A program made the translations under genes and the position numbers. This document shows positions 10,301 through 21,419 of a stretch of 64,000 bases of DNA, piece after piece; position 1 is the stretch's first letter; every line of letters starts with the position of its first letter. The notes beneath the pieces are model-generated. The model worked only from the letters and a program-made list of their open reading frames with translations, did no database searches and was not told the origin of the DNA. Source of the stretch: Hemerocallis citrina (lineage: Eukaryota; Streptophyta; Magnoliopsida; Asparagales; Asphodelaceae). The stretch covers positions 47,625,754-47,689,753 of the forward strand of contig CM030364.1 of assembly GCA_017893485.1 (NCBI GenBank), in the 5' to 3' direction.

Positions 10301-13122
10301 GACTTCTTCACCATTACTACGTTTGACAACCACTCAGGATAGTTTACCTCCTGTATGAATCGGGCCTTCAACAGCTTGTCCACCTCCTCTTTGATAGCGA
10401 GCTGACGCTCGGGGGCGAACTTGCGCCTCTTCTGCTGCACTGGTTTGGACCCCGGATCAACGCTCAGGCGGTGGACCAAGAGTTCTTCGGAGATACCGGG
10501 CATATCTGCTGCTGACCATGCGAAGAGGTCTTGATTGGTTCGGATGCATTTTACAATATCTGAGTATAGGGCGGACGGGAGGGTCTTGCTAACAAAGAAC
10601 TTGTGGGTCGGCTCCTGCTCAGAGAAGAGTACCTCCTCCAACTCGTCCACCGGCTCGGAAGTCGGCCGAGCAGCATCTTGGGGGAGTTCCAGTGTTTCTA
10701 AGGAGAGGACGGGTCCGAGGGTAGAGGACATATAACACTTGCGGGCCTGCTCCTGATTGCCCCTTACTTCTCCTACTCCGGCCCAAGTGGGGAATTTCAT
10801 TTTGAGATGATAGGCAGAAGGGACGGCTTCAAGGGCGGCCAGACCGGGCCGACCCAAAATGACATTGTAGGCTGCTGGGACATCTACGACCATGAAGTCC
10901 ATCGACTCCGTTCGGGTAGTAGGAGTTTTGCCAGCGGTTACGTCGAGGGTAATCACCCCTTCAATAGACACTGGCACTCCCGTGAACCCGTGGAGCGTGT
11001 AACTGGCGGGCTTGAGTCTGTCCCGCGAGAGCTTTAGGCCTTTAAAAGCGTCGAGGAAGAGGATGTTGACGGAGCTGCCGTTGTCTACCAAGATCCTCTC
11101 CACTTTGAAGTTGGCCATGTGGAGACTGATGACGAGTGCGTCACAATGAGGGGTGCGGACACCCTCAAGATCTTCGTCAGAGAAAGTGACTGGCACTCTG
11201 AGGCCTTTGGGAGGAGGGGTGGTTCGGACTGAGTTGACCTCTCTTATAAATACTTTCCGAGAGGAGTTCGAGGAGCCCCCCATTGGACCCCCATGGATGA
11301 GGTGGAGGACTCGCTCTTCCTCAAAGTCTGGCGTCTCTTCTCGTTCCGGACGCTTGTTAGCCCCCCGAGGCTGGGGAGGAAGTTCGGCTCGGTCCTTTCT
11401 TACAAACTTCGTCAGCTGCCCCCTCTGGATACGGGCTTCGATCTTGTTTTTCAGAGCACGGTAATCGTTGGTGTCATGCCCATGGTCCCGGTGATAACGG
11501 CACCATTTTTCTTTATCCCTCCTCTTGGCAGGGGTGTTCATCCTCGGAGCTGGAGGTAAGATCCCCTCCTTTTCGACTTCCATCAGAATTGTTGAGTCGT
11601 TAGTGGTGAGGGGAGTGAACTTCTCGAATCTGGGGGGAGGTCGGCGCTGGCCGGCATTATCCTTCTGGAGCTTCTTAGCCCCTTCTTCTTCTGTTCCTTT
11701 TCTCTTAAACCCGGAGGAAGACCCCTCCCAGTTGGGTTGATGCTCGGCCTCTTCGGCCCGGGTGTACTTTTCGCTGCGAAGGAGAAGGTCGGAAAAGTTC
11801 TGTGGAGGCTTCTTGGCGAGGGAGGAGCGGAGGTTGGAATTGAGGACGTTAGATTGAAATGCTGCCGTAGCGACCGACTGGTCGAGGGACGCTATGGTCC
11901 TGGCTTCAGCTATGAACCTCTTCACATAGTCTCTCAGTCTCTCCCCCTTCTTTTGGTGGAGGTGCAATAGGGAGATGCTGGTTTTCTCAGCTCTACGGCT
12001 GCTTACGAAATGTGTGACGAAGAGGGTTTCGAACTGCTCGAAGGAGAATATTGAGGAGGGGGCGAGGCGAGAGTACCATTCTCGAGCTGGTCCTTTGAGA
12101 GTTGCGGGGAAGGTTTTGCAGAGGAGGACATCGGAAGCTTGATGGAGGAGCATCAAAATCTTAAAGCTTTCGATGTGATCAACTGGATCGATCTCCCCGG
12201 TGTAAGTCTCAAATTGGGGAGGTTTGAAGCCGAACGGGACAGGCGCATCCACTATGGTTCGGGAAAAAGGGGGGCGACTAGGACGTAAGGTCCTCCCCCT
12301 AAGCTCCTCTTCTCAGCCTATCTGGCCCAGGCGCCTCTCTACTTCATAAAGACGATGGTACATGGCGTCATCCCTCCGGCGGTAATCAGCCGAGCCCCTA
12401 GACTCGTCTTCGTATGAGGGAGAGCGAGGGCTACGGCGATGGTAACTTCGGGAGCGACGAGGACTTGGGGTACGTCGGGAGTTGCTAGGAGCAGGACGAG
12501 GAAATGGGGACCGTCGACGAGGGCTTCGTACTGGAGGAGGAGATGGGGCCTTCGGCTCATTAGGGTTTTGACGGAGGTTGAGAGCCTGCAGGACGGTCGC
12601 TTGGAACTGTTGGAACTCGGCACGGGTGATTGGTGCCTCATTGTTCCTGGGATGTTGCCGACCTGCGGGGGAGTGCCTTCTTCGGTAATGCTCGGGGGAC
12701 TCTTTCCTCCCTCTGCGGACGGGGGACCTGTAGTACCGGTGGCGAGGAGACCGCTCGCCCAGATGGTGTTGGCGGGAGGTTCCCTCTCGGGCCCGCTTTT
12801 CATCCAGGTGGCGGCGGAGATCGCCATCTTTCTGGCAGTTGAGGGCGGTATTGTGGCGACCAGAGGCTCGGGGGTGATGGGAAGCCATAGAGTCCGTAGA
12901 GGCGTTGTGGATGGCGACGTGCTCCTGGTGAAGAGGCTTTTTTTGAGGGTTAGGACCCTTCGGGGGTGTCTGATTAGGAGGAGGAAGGTCTTGTTGGAGC
13001 GGGTCTTCCGCGGTAGAGGGAAGTTGCCCTTGTTGTTGAGCGGGATTAGGGAGGACTTCTTGCTGCTGATCAGGGTTGGGTCCTCGGTTGGACCCCCTTG
13101 ATCTGACTTTCCTAGGAGGCAT
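7396..13122 (-). pseudogene. gag-pol: gag-pol polyprotein of Tat Gypsy element 1 (three in-frame stops)
   Basis: One uninterrupted frame of 1,909 codons from ATG 13,122 to TAA 7,396-7,398, broken by TGA 12,313-12,315, TAG 7,966-7,968 and TAG 7,558-7,560. Numbering from nt 12,252: gag core about 10-140; zinc knuckle 251-264; protease D390 (DNGS); reverse transcriptase about 590-830 with YVDD at 757-760; RNase H about 900-985; second RNase H with D1040, E1078, D1102, D1152; integrase HHCC at H1265, H1272, C1303, C1306 and catalytic D1335 and D1395. The third catalytic residue, Glu, lies three codons beyond the TAG at 7,966, so a terminated product lacks it. The last knuckle cysteine is tyrosine (codon 11,461-11,463), while element 2 keeps it. 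Apparent starts at 12,252 and 13,140 are GTG codons, not ATG. Confidence 0.93.
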
Positions 13123-13170
13123 GGCTGGAGATCTATTCACCAGGAAGAGGAGAGGTTTCTATTCGTTAGT

Positions 13171-13190
13171 TTCCCACAGACGGCGCCAAT
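13171..13190 (-). other. Primer binding site of element 1
   Basis: On the minus strand this reads TTGGCGCCGTCTGTGGGAA, two bases inside the LTR edge at 13,192. Element 2 has the same motif (44,938-44,953). TGGCGCCGT matches the 3' end expected for a tRNA-Asp primer. The match is short, so the tRNA identity is tentative. Confidence 0.75.
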
Positions 13191-13191
13191 C

Positions 13192-13733
13192 TGTTGCCGC
13201 TAATTTCGGTGTGGGGGCAAACAGATAGTATTTGTGAGTTCTTGGAAAACCTGAATAGCAAACACCTAACCTGTTCCGCCGGAGTTTGACCGCTGACTCC
13301 CGCCGTTCACCTGCAAAGAAGTGCGAGACACCGGGGTTGATCCCGGCGACGCACCCTCCGACGCTCAAGTCAGTAACCAGAAATGATTATGAAAGAGCGT
13401 TTAACTAGCAAAAGATTGATTACCTCTTAATGGAGATGGGTGGGGGGTATTTATAGGCGTCTTAGGGAACAGATTGGGCATGTAATTCCTGTGTATAGAT
13501 AAGGAATGTAATCCCCAATCCCCAGTGAAAGGATAGATATGAATCAGGGCCGTTGATTAATGTTAATCATAAACCCTAATTCTATCTTGCTGGACCGGGT
13601 TTGTTGCGGGTTGGAACCCGCACCCAGTTGAGGTGGATCCGTTCGTGGGTTTATTGGATCTGTAAGAAGGAGACCCAGTACCCGCTTCTGGCCCGTTTTG
13701 TAGGTGAAATTACTGTCTTACCCCCGGACTTCA
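13192..13733 (-). repeat. 5' LTR of Tat element 1
   Basis: Begins TG at 13,192 next to the PBS. The best outer end is the CA at 13,732-13,733, giving about 542 bp. The outer segment resembles the element 2 LTR end (GGCCCG, then a T-rich stretch, then TTACCC). A TATA box is present on the minus strand (13,449-13,456). The outer edge is not proven because the partner LTR is outside the window. Confidence 0.65.
13449..13456 (-). promoter_or_regulatory. TATA box in the LTR of element 1
   Basis: TATAAATA on the minus strand, embedded in a C-rich downstream context (CCTATAAATACCCCCC). It is placed to drive the genomic transcript toward gag. The element 2 LTR has the equivalent CTATAAATAC at about 45,286-45,295. 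Confidence 0.6.
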
Positions 13734-13882
13734 GGATTCGTGCCCAATTTGGACAGTCTCGATTAAACCCCTATTTTTAGCCATATCACTACTATTGTTG
13801 TTGTTATTATTATTATTGTTATTATTATTTTGTTTTAAGCCCGAACATGCTCTGTTTTATATGTACTTCACTAGTTGATTTA

Positions 13883-13913
<31 letters not shown>

Positions 13914-13950
13914 TATATTTTTATAAACACTATAATCTTTTTTTTTCTTT
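13734..13950. other. Junction region with simple repeats; left edge of solo LTR C lies here
   Basis: Contains (TTA/TTG)n around 13,795-13,835 and a perfect (TA)n tract at about 13,884-13,910. The family 2 solo LTR to the right must start somewhere in or near this stretch, but no clean TG boundary could be fixed. No gene. Confidence 0.45.
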
Positions 13951-14039
13951 TATTCCCTATTGAATTTGTACCCAAAACCCAATGGCCCTTCTTATTGGAT
14001 CCAACCCTCTACGTACCCTATAACCCAATATCCTATTAA

Positions 14040-14060
14040 ATCCCTATAAATACACTACAA
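14040..14060 (+). promoter_or_regulatory. TATA box of solo LTR C
   Basis: CCCTATAAATACACTAC, followed by C-rich, CCCTAACCCTAA-containing sequence. The position about 100-300 bp inside the LTR and the start of a C/T-rich leader suit a U3-R junction. Confidence 0.45.
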
Positions 14061-17000
14061 TCCCTAACCTATACTACCCTAACCCTAACCCTAACCGCTA
14101 ACCTAACCCTAGCCTAAACAGTAGCCGCCAACCCCCCTACCCCTATACTGTTCTTCCCCTTCAACTTCTTCTTCCTCCTTCCCAAACTGAAACCCATCGT
14201 CCCATGCATCCCCTTCATCGCCCTCATCCCTGTTAGTCCCACCGTCGACTCCAGTTAACCACCACCTCTCCATCTACTCTCGACCTCCTCGTCCTCTTCC
14301 CCATCCTTCATCCCCGTTACGTCGCCTAGTGTTGTCCTTGCATGCTTTCCTCGTCTTATTCAACAGCTTGATCCCTGTCGACTGCCCATGCCCAATGCCA
14401 CAATTGAAGCCACCCTATGTTCCCTTGAGAACCTCCTCGTCCTCATCCTACTGCAGTCGCCACCCCAGTTCACTGCCAGTCGACACCTTCCATCAGCCGT
14501 CTACTGCTCAGCCCATCAGTCGATCGCCGTCCCTGCCTCCCTTGTGGTCGTGGTTGTTGTTGTCCTTTCTGCCAGCATCGACTGCCAACCTGCTGCCGAT
14601 GCCCAGTCAAGCTACCCTCGACTGAGACCCCGCCGCTGTTCCTCCCTGCTCCCTGTTTCCCGATTGACGACAGCCCCAGACCACCTCGTCGTGCCTCCCG
14701 CTTGACCTCAGCCCATCGACTCCGTCCGCTGCTCTCTCTCCCTTCTTTCGTGTCGGTTGGTGTTTGGGAAGTGTGGGGGGAGTTTATGTGTATGCTGTTT
14801 TGTGTAGGGGGAGTTGGAGTTTTGGCTGTTTGGTGTTTTGAGAAGGGGATTGGAAGTTTTGTTGTTTGCTATTTGTGAAGGAGGAGTTGTGTTTGGTGTT
14901 TTGGATCCGGTGTTTGGTGTTTGGATTGGAGATCTGGTGTTTGTCATTTTGGGTGTGTGTTTGCTCGTAGTTCGCACGTGATTCCATGTTCTCGTGTTCG
15001 TGGTTCGTTGCCCGGGATTCTTATCCCGTTATTCTAAATATTCGAAATTATCATCTAACAAGCAAGTCGCTGTCCTCTTGAATTGTTAATTGTATCAAAT
15101 TTAAGTTTCATTGAAATTCTTGCAAGTAGATCCTATTCGTTATCGTATCATTGTATTAATTATCCTTCGTTGGGTATATTGAGGGTTTACACGAGCTAAC
15201 CCCAATTTACTTGACATAGTGCCACTTTTGACTCCAAAGATTGAATATTTCATGTGTGCATATAGAATTGATAATAGGGTTGTTCATATAATTGTCACAC
15301 AACTAAATTATTGTAGAAAGAATTGCTAGGTTGTGTGTTTGATTGATCGTTGTTATTTGATTGATGTTAAATTAGTGTATATATGTGATTTTATTTTATC
15401 TATCATGTTATTGCACCCATCATGCTGATTGAGAAGTTTATCGACTAATAAAATTGATACCCATCATGTTTAATTAAATTTATTCCATCAAAAATACCCA
15501 AACCTAGTATGTTGCTTGCAGGTTGTATATTGTTTGTCATTTTCGACCCAGTAAATGATCTTAAAATAAATTACTTTCTGAATAAGAATTGTAGCCTTAT
15601 CTTTCTAGTTTTCAGAACATCTTGTATTTTTGAATTCTGAGTTGCATAGCAAAAGTTATGTCCATTTTACTACAGCTGTGTTTTTAATTCCAGATTCTCA
15701 GATTCTTATACGTTTCATGTTTAAACAGTAAAAATGCTGATCATATGATAAAACTTTGCTCTGATAATTTTCACATTGTTAGTAATCATGTTTAGGAGTC
15801 TAGAAAATATTTTTAATGAATTTTATTTCGAGTTTTTGCTGATTCTAAAAATAAAATAACATGATGTCGATTTTTTGCCTAAACATGAAATCTGTAAAGA
15901 ACATTGTGTTTGACCTAGCTACTGTTGTCGGATTTTGAATTTTAAATATGCATTAGAACCGTGTGGAAGTCTAGTTCTATAATTTCTTTCGATTTCAGTT
16001 TTTGAGTTCTGAAACAGCGGAAGATTGCATTTTTGTACAGACTACTCTTGTTGTCCAGAATTTTACTTTTCTATTTTTAGTAGATTAATTAATCATATAT
16101 CATAGTATTGCATGAATTAACATATATATGTTGCATTGCATGATCCTAGTGTACTGTTTTCATCATTCTAATTGTCCAATTCAAGTTATCATCCTATTGT
16201 TCATCTAATGTCTTCTAATTGCACATTGTATTGTTGCATCGATAAAATAATTAACAAGCCGGGGTTTAAGGGTTGACTCTAGTAGTGGACAATATAAGGA
16301 CTGTACTTGGGTAAGGGGCTCGTGGTTTCCTATACCGTTATCTTGTGATCTTGTGTTCTTGTGTTCTTGTGATCTTGTAACATCTTATTGATAAATTATC
16401 ATTATGGATGAAACATTGTTATCGTGCCGAGTACATAAACTATAAAATCTACCACTAAATCTAAACGTAACTTGTTTGTATGTAACAACCATGTGCTAAA
16501 TGAATGGAACGCATGAAGTGCTACAATAGTTAGGTTGAAATTAATAGACTTAAGAATCACACGACATCGACATTGCATATTGTACCTCATGATTCCTATT
16601 GATATCGAATATTAGCTAAGTGTTATTGTTACCGAATATTGAATCATTGTTACAGTATTGAATCATTGTTTATAGCCATTGTATCGACTATCATGATATT
16701 GATTATTGTTATTGTCCTGTCTTATTGGTTCCTATTGATCTATTGATTCATTATTATACCGTTATTCCATTGTTCTTTGCTTTCTCTACTTGCTGTCCAC
16801 GACTTGCTCTAAGGACAACTTTTCTCCTCTTTTTAGATGAAGTGTTTACATGTGTTGATGGAGAATTGCGTGATGAATTGGGAGAATAACATTGGTGAAG
16901 GAAATTGATAGCATCGCTGCTTAATAAATTATTGTTTTATCATGGACACTTAATTGTTGATGTAACACCCCGCAAAATTAAAATTACAATTTTGCCCCTG

Positions 17001-18083
17001 GGTGTTACCCACGTATATTTTGTAATGTGTTTCACTACATATTTTGGATTCGTACTATTTATACATTTTCAGTATTGATTTCAGTCAACTAAAATATAAT
17101 ATTTCAATCCCTGGGATTTACGTGCTTTTTACGTGTTTTGATGCACGTGCTTCCACCACTACGTATAATATTTTCTATAGGTTTAAATTATTTATTTTTA
17201 TGTATTTAAATCTATTTTATAAAACGAAAATTTATTTTCCACTTGTTTTGATTAAAATGCATTTTTCGATTTTCTGCACGTATAATGCACGTGCTTTCTA
17301 CGTGTTGTGATTTTATCATGAAATACATAAAATTAGTAAATATATTTTTCTTATATTATTTTCGATTATATTTAATAGTTTTACATTAATAAAGTCGATT
17401 TTCGCAATTTTGATATTTCACGTGCGATGCACGTGTTTTCGGTGAACGTATTTTGGTATCCGTTTTCAAAATAAATTTTTGAGTGTGTGTACTTATTTAA
17501 TCATGCTAGATACATTTTAAAATTTTGTTAGGTAAACTATTTTTACTAAACATATATAGTATATATATATGATCATATACTAAGTTGGTTTTATAGTAAA
17601 GTTTGGTTTAAATGAAAAATGGTGTGATGGTGATGGGGGCCCACGATTTGGGTTGAAGAAGGAAATAGCACAGCATGCTTAGTTGAAGAAATGGGCTACA
17701 TTTTATTAATTAGTGAATAAAATGAAATAGTATGGTGAATGGAGGGGGGGCCCACCGTTGAATATAGCATGTGTATGATGTAGTTTGGTAAGTTTGAGTG
17801 CTTGTTAACTTGGTCATTCAAGTGGAAACGTGGCATCAGGTGGAATGGAGTCCGGTTTTGATCATGGAGAATGGGTATGACCGGTTTTGGCATGTAGAAG
17901 AAGAGAGTGAATGAGAGTTAGTGTGAGAGAAGTGGGGAGGTGAAGAGTTGGGATTTTGAGTGGTGGGGAGATGAAAAGTGAGGAGTTAGGAGAGTTATGA
18001 AATGTGAAGAGGTGAGAATTAAAAAGAGAATTAAAATGAGAATTTATTAGGTGGGTAATTTTGCAAATTGAACCCTCTACAAA

Positions 18084-18100
18084 CCCTATAAATAGCACTT
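18084..18100 (+). promoter_or_regulatory. TATA box of solo LTR A
   Basis: CCCTATAAATAGCACTTCTC, followed by a TTCTTCTC/CACACACC leader typical of plant promoters. LTR B has TATAAATACCCC at the matching place (38,903). Confidence 0.6.
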
Positions 18101-19084
18101 CTCTTCTTCTCATTTCACACACCAAAAAGAATAGAAAATCAAGAGAAAGAAAAGAAAAAGAGAAGAGAGTGTTGTGCTTGGAGGTCATTGCTAGGAGGAG
18201 AAGAGCTAGGAGTCTTGGAGCTAGAAGTGGTGATCATTTTTCCAATTGTTCAAGCTTCAAAAGGTGGGTGATTTCTTACTTTCTAGTTGTAGAAATATCA
18301 TGCTAAAAATTATAAATTAATCTTATGAGATGATATTGTTATGTAGGTAATTTTTATGCTAAATTACGTGCTATGAATAATATGGGATTTTGATGTTTGA
18401 TACCATGATTCATGTTAAAACTTCATCTTGGGAAAATGTATGTTTTGAATGAGATATGAAAAGTAGATTTAATTTACACTTTTGTATGTGATGAAAAATG
18501 AGTAGTAAAACATAAAAGTGGGTGTCTCCTACTTTCTAAATTATAGATAATGTGCATGCTAATAAGAAAATAAATGTGTAGTGTAGGATTTGATTTTGAA
18601 AAAAAAAGAGTAAAACAATCTATGCTATTGGATGTGGTGAATAGTAGTGAATCATGTTATGATAGATTAAATTACAACTTGTTAGTTGATAAATGAGAAA
18701 AAAAATTTATTTTTGCCATGCACTAGTATACATGAATGTAGAGATTTTTGATCATGTGATTAATTGTTGAGTTTTCCTTTTTGATAAGCAACTATATTTT
18801 TGTAATGTAAATTTGATGCTATTAAACTCTTTGATTGCAAAAGATGTAGTGTGCAACTTTGATTGAAGTGAATAAATGCAAATTCATATAAAAAATTGAA
18901 AGTTAGTTTTATTTTTATGCATTATAAAATTATGGGTTACTGTGAGAAAGTAAACTCAATATAGATGAACAAATTATAATTACATGAAAGATTAGATCAA
19001 GATGAAAATCGAGTTTTGGTGATAATAGAATAATAGAAAGTTTGAACAAAAGATTAGTTTTGTTTCTCATGCCAAGTAGTCACA

Positions 19085-19330
19085 ATGGACTAACTGGCTA
19101 GTTGGGGGTCCTTAAGAACGTCACTGTAGCTCGTATGGAATCAGAGGTCCCGAGTTCGAACCATACGTTCCCCTTTTTCTTTTTGTTTTGGTTAAAATTA
19201 AACTACAGGCCGAGATTGATATTTCAGAAGTTAAATCCTTTTCTGTAACAACCTAGTCACAGTGGACTATTGGTTAGCGGATTAATACTTGGGCCTTGGC
19301 TGTTCAATCACGGGATCAAACCCCACCACT
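19085..19330 (+). other. Pair of tRNA-like segments in solo LTR A
   Basis: Segment 1 (19,085-19,168) ends with a B-box-like GAGTTCGAACC and is followed by CCCCTTTTTCTTTTT. Segment 2 (19,250-19,332) ends with GGGATCAAACCCC and CCACTTTTTTTC. LTR B carries a better preserved pair at the matching place (40,018-40,245). The B box of segment 1 matches about 8 of 11 consensus bases. The A boxes are degenerate, so Pol III activity is doubtful here. They may be tRNA-derived or SINE-derived inserts fixed in this LTR family. Confidence 0.45.
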
Positions 19331-21419
19331 TTTTTTCTTTAATTTTTGGGTCCGTTGAAACTAAACCTGCAATTTGATAGCGAGTAGGTCAATTTGGTAA
19401 ATAGTTTCGAAAGTGGGTCAGTTTGGTAAAAACTTCCGTGGGAACTAGATCTATAATTTTGATAGTGAGTAGGTTAATTTGGTAAATAGTTTCGAGAGTG
19501 GGTCAGTTGGGTAAAAACTTTCAAAAGTGTTTCATTTTGGGAAAAATTTAGTATTCATAAAACATAAATGAAGAATTTATTCTTAAAGATTGTTTTTGTG
19601 TAATTGATAAGTTTTAATGAGGATTTGAGATAGGAAGAAAAATAAATGACTACAAAAGTATTAGTAAAGAGCATGACTTTTAATTTACAAAATAATGATT
19701 TAGGGTGAATTGAAATCTCTTTATTTCTAGAAATGCAATATGGTTGAGTTATGTGACTTTTGAGATCATGAAAGATTTTGTTGTGAATGAGTAAATCATG
19801 TTTAGTGCTAAAGATGCGACATTGAATCGTGTTAAAATGAGACATCGTATGAATTTGAAATTGTGAATGAATTATTATTTATTATGAATAACTAGATCAT
19901 GAATAGTGGCAAGACTATGAAATGATTACTTTGTGGATAAGTGTTAAGACAAGATTTGATTATTTTTGTGAATGAATTGAAAGATGGAATTATTTAGGTT
20001 TAAGACATGATTATTAAAGGGTATGTGTACCCATGTTTTCTTGTACATGAAAGTTTATGACATAGAGTTAGTAAGACCTCGATACCGGCATTATTGAAAG
20101 AAATATTTGAGATATGATTTGGAGATATGGCCATGGGGCTATCTCGCAGTTGTTGATTAAGTCCGGTAAGAGGTAAAACTAATCCTTTGAATAGAAATTA
20201 TTCATGTCTTGAACTTAAGAAAATTTAGGCACATAAGTGAAGATGTAGTAAACTTAGGAAAACGTAAGTGGGGTGCTCTATATAGTTGTTGGTGGACTCC
20301 GAGACTATAGACCCAGTTGGTGGACTGAGGTTGCCCTGTGGGAGACGGATTATTATATTTTAGTCCGGGACTATGAGGACGGGTCAGCGGTGGACTCCGG
20401 GATCTTGAGTAGTCGGACGGATGGATTTTTGTGTTTACCGTCTCCAATGTATATATATATATACTGGGCTAGAGGGTCACATACGGGACGGTTCGTACGA
20501 TGTGGAATCTGTTATAACAGCTGTTGGTGGACTCCAAGGCTGGAATTCACATTCGTGGAATAGTCTGAACTTTGTTTTACTACCGGATAGTTTTCATGGC
20601 GAGGGATCGAGCCCTGTATTGTGAAGAACGTAGGCGCTTGCCCTCGGACCTATGTAGTATGGGATGCATAGAATCCGAACAAGTGTGCATTAGTGTCATC
20701 CTAGTGTAGAATTGTGTGCATTAGGCATTAAGGCATGACATACACTTATGTTTAGAATAATCACTTTTGACACTTTATATGTTCATTCAATCTTTTTTTG
20801 TGATTTGTTAAAGTATGAGACCGTTATACTATTCCCGGCATAGAGAGGATAGCTGTGTATAACATTTCGTCAGTTGTAAATAACTGACGTGCCCACAGAT
20901 TGACATGCAGGTAAAGGACCATTCATGGAGCTATAAAGTGGATATGCTGATGCTGTTTCATTTTTAAAGATGTTGTAAATATTTTATTGTAAATTTCATT
21001 CTTCCGCTGTGTAAAGACCAAGTGTAAAGGAACTCTGATGTATTGTGAATAAAAAGTTTTAAATTCCTTGTAAAATTGTACGAAGTGAAGTAAAGATCCT
21101 GTGAAATCCCGAGTTTGTCCTTATTTGAAATTCGGGGTGTTACAGTTGAACCATTGTTATCTCATTGTATTGTGGGCTTTTGACCCGAATATTGCTATTA
21201 TTTGTTTCCAGATGTTAGATTATTATTGTATTTAGGTATTTTATATTACTTCATTCCAAGTATTATTGTTCATGAGATTATTATTATTGCCTACACAATT
21301 ATTCTGTATTGATTATATTGTTGAGTTGATCGGATAAACAGCTTATCAGTGACATTAGTCATTCACTGGGCTAATGTCATGTGCTCGTATTCCGTATTTT
21401 TGGGAAGCGGAGCGTGAAA

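Larger units (their letters stand above)
1..13733 (-). mobile_element. Ty3/Gypsy LTR retrotransposon, Tat lineage (element 1), 3' LTR off the left edge
   Basis: Reading on the minus strand, the order is 5' LTR (13,733-13,192), PBS (about 13,190-13,171), gag-pol (13,122-7,396), 214 bp tandem array, an oppositely oriented spliced gene (2,564-5,570), and a 367 bp tandem array. No second LTR copy is seen in 1-7,000, so the 3' LTR should lie left of the window. Two RNase H domains in pol, the TGGCGCC-type PBS and the antisense ORFs are the known marks of the Tat clade. The gag-pol frame has no frameshift from ATG to its final stop, only three nonsense codons, so the copy is fairly young but not autonomous now. 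The outer edge of the 5' LTR at 13,733 is inferred from a CA end, because no partner LTR is available for alignment. Confidence 0.85.
16961..21144 (+). mobile_element. Solo LTR A (family 1, probably a Tekay/Del-type Gypsy LTR), 4,184 bp
   Basis: Starts TGTAACACCCCG at 16,961, ends CGGGGTGTTACA at 21,144, and is flanked by the 5 bp duplication GTTGA (16,956-16,960 and 21,145-21,149). TG..CA ends plus a 5 bp TSD fit an LTR. The lack of internal genes and of a second LTR copy fits a solo LTR. It contains a TATA box (CCCTATAAATAGCAC, about 18,087), two tRNA-like segments (19,085-19,330) and a 3' block with TATGTAGTATGGGATGCATAG shared with LTR B. Long LTRs with TGTAACACCC ends are known from Tekay/Del chromoviruses, and this naming is inference. 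It is nested in solo LTR C. Confidence 0.8.
13950..21419 (+). mobile_element. Solo LTR C (family 2), interrupted by solo LTR A
   Basis: Homologous to 55,179-58,430 (LTR D) read on its minus strand. Shared landmarks include CTACTTGCTGTCC then CTTGCTCTAAGGA (16,788/55,510), AGTAGTGGA then TGTACT..GGTAAGG (16,280/55,880), GGATTCTTATCCCGTTATTC (15,014/56,675), and the terminus GGGAAGCGG.GCGTGA.A. The right end is 21,419. The left end is uncertain (13.75-13.95 kb). Without the 4.19 kb insert it is about 3.3-3.5 kb, against 3,252 bp for D. A TATA box (CTATAAATACAC, 14,045) precedes a C-rich leader. No internal coding region or second LTR is present, so it is read as a solo LTR. It sits in the DUF4283 pseudogene at 21,420. 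Confidence 0.75.

Noticed and set aside
7966..12252. A separate 1,428-residue protein starting at 12,252
   Set aside because: The start is a GTG, and the same frame is open upstream to the TGA at 12,313 and beyond to ATG 13,122. It is part of one gag-pol frame.
12313..13101. Plus-strand frames of 220 codons opposite gag
   Set aside because: Shadow of the gag N-terminal coding strand, with no recognisable protein features and no equivalent in element 2.
14080..14110. Telomere-like CCCTAACCCTAACCC
   Set aside because: Only about three units within a C-rich LTR leader. Such words are common in plant promoters and do not show a telomere.
16961..21144. A TIR DNA transposon with 12 bp inverted ends
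   Set aside because: TG..CA tips, a 5 bp TSD, internal TATA box and homology to LTR B fit a solo LTR better. Kept as a testable point.
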